NCBI GenBank assembly: GCA_015501605.1
Contig: JADNRZ010000009.1
Location: forward strand, 1,550,001-1,614,000
DNA from: Panaeolus papilionaceus
Lineage: Eukaryota; Basidiomycota; Agaricomycetes; Agaricales
Reading direction: 5' to 3'
DNA: 64,000 nucleotides
The stretch's first letter is position 1; every line of letters begins with the position of its first letter. A model generated the notes under the pieces. That model did not search any database. It saw nothing but the letters and a program-made list of their open reading frames with translations, and was not told the origin of the DNA. Position numbers and translations under genes: made by a program. Positions 57,843-64,000 of this stretch are shown here, piece by piece.

Positions 57843-59042
57843 ATGGATGGAATGCTGGCCCACACAGTTTCGACCATAAAGGTGGATGCGTCCCAGGATC
57901 TCACCAGCATTGTGCAAGAGAGTCACTTCATGGCACTGCCCAATGAGCTCATCCTACGCACCTTCTCTTCGCTACCCTTCAAATCTCTCCTCTCAGCAAG
58001 AGCCGTATGCAGTCGCTGGCGAATCATCCTACCATACGCAGAACTTCATCCTACGCGCAAAGCTATGCTCAAGCTCTACATTCACCTCGTCACCTCCCCC
58101 ACCTTCCTCAAAACAAGACCTTGGGTTATCGCCAACCTCAGGGACTTTGACAGAAAAGAATACCTCAACCGACTCTGCTCGCAACTGCGCCACAGCCATT
58201 CTGATCTTCCAGCGTCGCCTATTCGCCCAGGTTCCGATTTTGACTTTACCCCGCTTCCTGCGTCATTTGCATATTTCGTACTCGAATGGCCAGCCAAAGC
58301 GGCGATATGCGGTACTTGGCCTGGTTTACCTCGTTTCCGCTACCCTGCTCATCTCGCGGATAACGTCACTGTTCGTGAAGGGTGTAGTTGGATCAGTGTC
58401 CCTCGTATCTCTGCGGTCCTCGTAGAAGATGAAATGGAAAACACGGCATATTATGCCCCAGCACTTTTGATTTGGAGAGGAAGGATGGGGGCGGTTTGGG
58501 TATTCTTAGGAGAGGGTGATCAGAAGCGGGAAGATGAGGCAAAAGACCGGGACCAAGTGGATAAGAGTCTGACTTGCACTATCACTAAACTCCGGACTTC
58601 ACTCGCCGGCGTGGTTTATGAGTCCGCCATAGGTCATGACATCCTACGTCTACACTCCGAGCTGGATTTACCGTCGCTCACCCCAGGTTTGTCTGATATG
58701 GCGCCCACGTCGTCAGACTACCTATTTAACCTTTACGGCGATTATGTTTCTTATCTATATCAGCATTGGAAGTCTATCGAGCAGGAGGCGGAGAGACGGG
58801 CAGATCAGGAGCTACCGGTATGGAGTGTGCTTGAGGAGATGCCAGTTGAACTTGGGGGTTGTCTAGAGGGCATGACCTCACTGGGTGCTGTTACGAATGG
58901 GTTGCCTGGACCAAATCGCCGAAAGGGTCATGTACCGGAAATGTGGGAAGCTTATAGGTCGTCCTGGGTGTGGCGTGACGACGAGGCAGCAAGGGAGAGG
59001 CTAAGAATGAGTGTCGAGAGGCTGGAGTCGCTAAATGACTGA
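57843..59042 (+). CDS. F-box protein
   Basis: Intronless, 399 aa (MDGMLAHTVSTIKV). Residues about 30-70 form an F-box (MALPNELILRTFSSLPFKSLLSARAVCSRWRIIL: Pro-Glu at the start, Leu-rich, VCSRW end). Next is a conserved-looking region (WVIANLRDFDRKEYLNRL, AYFVLEWPAKAAICGTWPGLPRF), then WISVPRISAVLVEDEMENTAYY and a charged C-terminus. The EWPAKAAICGTWPG block looks like a domain of its own, but I do not recognise it; no leucine-rich repeats or WD40. Likely a substrate receptor of an SCF ubiquitin ligase; substrate unknown. Confidence 0.82.
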   Translation: MDGMLAHTVSTIKVDASQDLTSIVQESHFMALPNELILRTFSSLPFKSLLSARAVCSRWRIILPYAELHPTRKAMLKLYIHLVTSPTFLKTRPWVIANLRDFDRKEYLNRLCSQLRHSHSDLPASPIRPGSDFDFTPLPASFAYFVLEWPAKAAICGTWPGLPRFRYPAHLADNVTVREGCSWISVPRISAVLVEDEMENTAYYAPALLIWRGRMGAVWVFLGEGDQKREDEAKDRDQVDKSLTCTITKLRTSLAGVVYESAIGHDILRLHSELDLPSLTPGLSDMAPTSSDYLFNLYGDYVSYLYQHWKSIEQEAERRADQELPVWSVLEEMPVELGGCLEGMTSLGAVTNGLPGPNRRKGHVPEMWEAYRSSWVWRDDEAARERLRMSVERLESLND

Positions 59043-59737
59043 GGTGTTGATAGTTGGATTTTCTTTTGACAATTTTTTTCTAGTGTTTGTGTGTGTATAT
59101 CTATTCTGGTCTGAATGTAAATGAATATACCAAAACATAAAGAAGGGCAACGATATAATATTGTAAGCTGCAATAAGCCCAGAATTCCGCAGTGAATTTC
59201 GTCTCCTAAACAAATTGTACCAACTCCGTGCAATGCTTCGCGAAGGGAGGCTCAAGAACTGAGGAGCGACGTCGTTTTCAATGCTGCTGTTGAATTGATA
59301 TACATGATAACACTAGTACTGATTTCCGAACGGTCGAGGCGCCTTTCACCATTGCCTTTGTGTCATCGTTAGCTGAAGTACCTTCTGGCGCTGATAATAT
59401 AAATGCAACGGGAATCTAAACTTGAAACTGGAATTCGGCAATCACCGCTCTGTTTGTGGTTGTGAATAAACACTGTAGGTCGCTGCATAGCCACAAAACT
59501 TTCAGGCTTTCACTCTTCCTGCCGTGTTCCTTCAGCTGGTGAACCTAATGGTCGATATCGACGCTTCCAACTCTGAGAATCATATCAATGACAGTCTATT
59601 TGGTGATATTTTTATATACAAGAAACGTATATAAGGCTTTCAATTCAGAAATTTGACATACCCTGCTTTCTTCCCAACCACCACTATCTCTGCAATCTGC
59701 GTCTTTGAGAGCACGCCTTGATTCGCAGTGAATTCTC
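59043..59737. other. Intergenic region
   Basis: 695 bp between two plus-strand genes. A TATATAAGG motif near 59628 may be the next gene's TATA. Nothing else seen. Confidence 0.45.
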
Positions 59738-62131
59738 ATGCTTGAAAAGTCATCATCACCACCATCCAAATCGACCCTTCCGTCGACGTCGTCAGGGGTT
59801 GATTTGAATCCCGACTTCTACAGATTCGATGCTCTTAAAGACGCGCCAATCACGCAAGTGAAGCTCTATCCACGACTTGCAGAGGTTTCCCGGGACCTTA
59901 CGGCTGATCTTCAAGCTGGTCGAAGCAAAATAATCCTAGCTAATATTCCTGGCGTGATGTTGCAAGAGTCCATCAGGTGTGTGCACCTTCCACAATGTAA
60001 CGAGTGGACTGTGATTGAGTTTGTTGATGTTGTTTTAGGGTTGAAGGCAAAGGTGCAGCAACAATTTACGACGTCGTGGTTTGCCACCAACCCATTGTGC
60101 CTCCTGAGCGGACCTCACCTTTCGTTGCTCCCTCGACATCGCTGTTGACATCGCTGAATGCTGAGCGTGATTTACTTGAATTACAGGCCCAGCGGGTCCA
60201 GCACCAGAAGTCGACTGTTCAAAATTACATAGAAGCGCTCAGCCCTTCTAACAGTGACATTGGGCGACTTTCGGACGCTCTGGCTTTATACAGGACTCTG
60301 GTCGCAGAGCTGGACGTCGAAATCATAGGTGTTGGGAAGAAGCTAGTAGAGATGCAGGATGAGATAAGGCGAATTAAAGGCCACACGCAGCAAGAGGAAG
60401 CGGCACATGAGGCATGGATGCTCGTGGCGAAGGAGGGTCAAGAACAGGCAAAGGCTATGTCATTAAAAAGGTGGAAAGTTGAGATCATGGTCTCGATGGA
60501 GGTCGCCGGGACATGTAGGTTTATGATCAAGTACGGTACGTATGTGCATGGGTGAAATCTAGTCGTTCAGTACTGAGAATCATGCCCCAGACGTGAAGAA
60601 AGTGGCAAGTTGGCAGACTTCCTATGACATTCGAGTCGATAGCGCTAGGGGAACGGCGGTGTTGGATTACAAGGCGCTCATCTCTCAAAGAACGGGCGAA
60701 GTGCGTGTCGTCTCTCTTGCCTGCCGTGCTGTCTAACATATGTATATTTCAACACAGTCCTGGGTAAATGTTCCCCTAACACTGGAGACGTCAAATCCAA
60801 CATCCGATCCGAACATCCCCACTCTACCGATATGGCGCATTAGTTCCCATTCAAAAAAGCGTAAGAAACCAGCATCTACGAAGCATCGCCACAGGAAGCG
60901 TCTGCGCACCCGAACCCTGAATCGCTTTCTCGATCTCGAGGCAGAAGTCGAAGAAGACGAAGACGAAGACGGGTCTGACTCGGATATTGCCCATCAAGTT
61001 GCATTCGTAAATCCAACATCCACATCGAATTTTCTACCTGATACAGCCTCGTTTATTATCCCTGGACGCACCACCATCCTCAGCGATGGCGCCGCCCATT
61101 GTGTCCTCATCGCCTCTCTTGAATTAAATGGGAGCTTCACCCATCTCATGATGCCCAAAGTTAGCCCCCATGCCCATCTTGAGACTACCCTGATCAACAC
61201 CAGTCAATTTACCTTGCTTCCTGGGCCAATCAATGTCTATGTCAACGGAACATATGTTACGCGAACTAAACTTGGTACCATCAATGGCGAAACTACGAGT
61301 CCTGTTCGACCAATGGAGAGATTAAGAGTTGGATTGGGAATCGATAGAACGATAAAGGCCAACTACATTTACTCTGGTACCCCAAAGGACACAGGAGTCG
61401 TAGAGCGAGACGTTTTCCAGGCCGATGCCCCAATCACCCAGAGTGCTCGAGCTGCTTGGGACTGGATGCTGGGGCGTGGCGCACAGGACACCGCGTTCAA
61501 AGTGTCCGACTTGAAAGACTGTGGCTCGGAGGACGATGAAAGGAGTCTGCAGTGCACTCGTCGGATTCGAATCGACGTTCCGCGCCTTCACTCCAACGCT
61601 GTCAGCAGTTCCGCTGCCCCGAAGAGAAAGCTGAAAGTCGTCGACCAGATACCTGTGTCCAACGACCCCAACATCGTCGTAAAGGTTGTAAATCCTCCCT
61701 TAGACGTCGTCGAAGGACCATGGGATGGTTCCATCAGAAAACATGTAGACAATCCTGATGCAAACCATTCCCCGACGACGACGACGCAGATTGGGCCATA
61801 CACCCGCGTCAGGGATGATGTTTGGGCTAGATGGGGTGACGCTAACTCTTATCCTGAGCTGGACGATTGGTTTTTTGAGTCGATTTTTCTTGCAAAGGAC
61901 CCTATAGAGGCACGACTTCGAAGTTCCTGGCCCCCAGACATTGATGCTTCAATCCAATGCATTGACCCTCGAAATGCAGGGATGATAACATTTTTACTCG
62001 CGGGTCTGTCGCATCAGGATTCGACTGTGGAGATGGATTTGCATTTCGAGGTTGATATTGCCGCTGGGGTAAATATCGAGCGAGATTGGGATGCCGGAGT
62101 GGAAGATTCGGAGGATGATGGAAGTGAATAG
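59738..62131 (+). CDS. DUF4139/DUF4140 (mucoidy inhibitor A-like) family protein
   Basis: Exons: 59738-59975 (MLEKSSSPPSKST, ITQVKLYPRLAEVSRDLTADL, the DUF4140-type start of a beta-strand repeat), then VEGKGAATIYDVVVCHQP and a long coiled coil (LNAERDLLELQAQRVQHQKS, SLKRWKVEIMVSMEVAG), then VKKVASWQTSYDIRVD, GTAVLDYKALISQRTGE, and the large last exon from SWVNVPLTLETSNP. In the last exon a basic linker and an acidic run are followed by the DUF4139 core: FIIPGRTTILSDGAAHCVLIASLELNG, MMPKVSPHAHLETTLIN, LLPGPINVYVNGTYVTRTKL, MERLRVGLGIDRTIKANY. The C-terminus is acidic. Function of the family is not established; the stop is at 62131. Confidence 0.85.
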
Positions 62132-62615
62132 GACTCCCGAAGCCTCATGTGCTCAACGATAAAACTCGCGTTCAATGTAATTAGTGCATTTAAGAAGACT
62201 GCTGTCCACATGTCGTGAGGGCGCGCCGCCCATTTCAATACTGAATATGTGGCGATGCATCCATTTGTTTCGAACATCAATCTAAAAAACTATTCCAACA
62301 TTTGGGATGCCATCAGTCATAATCATACTTCGATTCTAGTTGCCCGCACAGTACATGTGATGCAGTAGGTACCTGTTCCAGGGACATCGGCGTCGCTTTT
62401 GAGCGAGAACTCTATTCTTTCTACTTCAGCCTTGTAATCTAAAATAGTGCAACAGGGTCTTTCACTTCTCCTTTTCCATATTGTGACTCATGACTCAGGT
62501 CCCCGGTTCTTCGATTTCTTGAAGCAGAAAGGTGTCACCGCGATGGTATATATTGCCCACCATCTACTATTCATATCAAAGCCCCCTGCCATTCTCGGGC
62601 ATACTTCTCACTACG
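62132..62615. other. Intergenic region
   Basis: 484 bp. It contains the 5' flank of the next gene. No other feature recognised. Confidence 0.45.
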
Positions 62616-64000
62616 ATGTCTGTCATCGAGATAGCCAAGTCCTCCAATTCCATCACAGTAAACGCTACCTCTGACGATGTTACCTCTGAGATATGGTTCA
62701 AGTCGGACCCTGTCGACCAGAAGTTTATCTTTCGTGCCATCCAATTACAGCTCCAGACCGACTCGTGCGACCAAGGCCAATCAGAACTCGATTCTGCGAC
62801 TAATGGATGGAGTGGATTCGAGCTTGTAATATTTCGAGATCAACATACGAATGAACCGAGAACGAAGGACGGGAAGCCTTTAGCATGGAGGAGCCATGGC
62901 AATCGACTGGACCCCCTCGACCAGGGCAATGCCGTTTCAAGGCATTATGGAGTGGTATTCGATCGTCGACAAGATTTACTTGACGCGTTGGAGGTAAGAC
63001 TTTCAGTCCGAGCCTTGCAGGTTATTAATGATGTTTACAGCTTGGAAATGTCATCGGTGTTCGCGTATGCGCAAAGAACGCTGGATGGGTCAACGACGCA
63101 CGGTCGGGTCGATTGGTGGCGAAGGTTTTGCATGAAGGTAAAAGACAGGGGTTTATGCGCGTGTGTCAATAGTATCTGAGAATTATGATGGTAGACATTT
63201 TTAGTCCCATGTCTTGGACCTTGTCTTCGCAGGACACACCCGACGACATTCCTGATAGCATCGAGAACGGGGTGTATTCTTTGATCCCAACTACAGGCTG
63301 CCATGTCAAATGTACTACAGACGAGCAGGTGGACACGGTCTGGTTTACCACACCGGTAAGTCAAGACCTCCGACATAGCCTCCTGATTACGGAAACTGAT
63401 CCTCGCGTGCTATCAAGGTTCTAGACAAGGAAATAATACCTCGTATTGAAGACATACAGCTGTTTACCCATGCACACCACGAAAATCCTCCAGCTGATGA
63501 TGCAAAGGGGATCTGGTGTTGGTTCGATTTGATCGTTTTGGAGAACTCATCGAGCACTCAGCCGCGAGTCAAGGATGGTCGAGCGCTGGTCTGGAGAAGC
63601 CACAACATACCCAGAGATGCGACTAAGACGATCGAACAGGTCGGAAAGCTTTTAGGGAGGGATCATGACTTGCTCGGACTAATTGAAGTGAGGAGAGCTT
63701 TTCATAATCTTTTCCGAGCACCCATTTATCCAAGCTTTAGCCAGGAAATGTCATTGCGGTTCGAGCCTGCGCTCGCTTCCCTGGGTGGGAACTTGATGCG
63801 CACACTGCCCGTCTTGTCGTTAGGATCTCCAATAAAGGTAAGGTGTAGTCTTCTTCACTTCGGTCGTATACGCGGTGTCCTTATCGTTTTTACCACATGG
63901 AGGCGTCCATAGGGCGGCATCTAAGTCAAAGGTCGATTGGAAAGCCGTGGAGCGTTCCAATCAGAAGTTGCAAGAGACACTCGCAGAGTATCTGGACAAT
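62616..64000 (+). CDS. Hypothetical protein with tandemly duplicated domain (partial)
   Basis: Start ATG 62616 (MSVIEIAKSSNSITVN). Exons alternate with short introns (donors at 62994, 63137, 63356, 63688, 63839). Two domains of about 150 residues line up: WFKSDPVDQKFIFRAIQLQL / WFTTPVLDKEIIPRIEDIQLF; FELVIFRDQ / FDLIVLENS; PRTKDGKPLAWRSHGN / PRVKDGRALVWRSHNI; LLDALELGNVIGVRVCAKNAGW / LLGLIEPGNVIAVRACARFPGW; RSGRLVAKVL / HTARLVVRIS. Introns fall at equal positions in both. The last exon (RAASKSKVDWKAVERSNQ) runs past the window. Two intron acceptors (…GGTAG|ACATT and …GGAG|GCGTC) must be chosen for the frame to stay open. No family recognised. Confidence 0.65.

Overview
The window looks like chromosomal DNA of a filamentous basidiomycete, most likely an Agaricomycete. 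Genes are split by many short introns (about 45-70 bp, GT-AG), lie on both strands, and encode eukaryotic proteins such as mitofusin, an EMC8/9-type ER protein and a GH20 hexosaminidase. The accessory part carries a Plavaka-type transposase and a DUF6698-like protein, both typical of Agaricomycetes. No rRNA, tRNA or CRISPR was found. Exon borders were placed by eye from splice signals and reading-frame continuity.

Layout. 1-8 kb: a CLASP/TOG-type microtubule protein (partial), an AGC-like kinase and mitofusin FZO1. 9.6-14.4 kb: two divergent paralogues of an unrecognised beta-rich family; one uses a GC-AG intron. 16-28.9 kb: a small GPI-type wall protein, a WDR7/rabconnectin-3beta-like WD40 protein, a secreted GH20 hexosaminidase, a coiled-coil nuclear-type protein and a cysteine-containing GPI-type protein. 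29.2-31.3 kb: a 2.05-kb TIR element without a recognisable transposase. It sits between the GPI-type gene and its nonsense-containing paralogue (31.8-32.3 kb).

33-48 kb is the accessory block. It holds a seemingly intact Plavaka (KDZ superfamily) transposase on the minus strand, then four plus-strand genes of lineage-restricted type, some decayed, with diverged tandem repeats between them. One of these genes is split by a very young 1,766-bp LTR retroelement (40386-42151). The element has matching 302-bp LTRs and a perfect 5-bp target duplication. Its only gene encodes a KH-domain, RG-tailed protein instead of Gag-Pol. The sequence just after the 5' LTR is complementary to the predicted 5' end of its own RNA, which suggests Tf1-like self-priming. 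This is the most interesting object in the window.

50-64 kb returns to ordinary genes: RTA1-like membrane protein, guanine deaminase, BTB/POZ protein, EMC8/9 subunit, F-box protein, a DUF4139-family protein and a partial gene with an internally duplicated domain.
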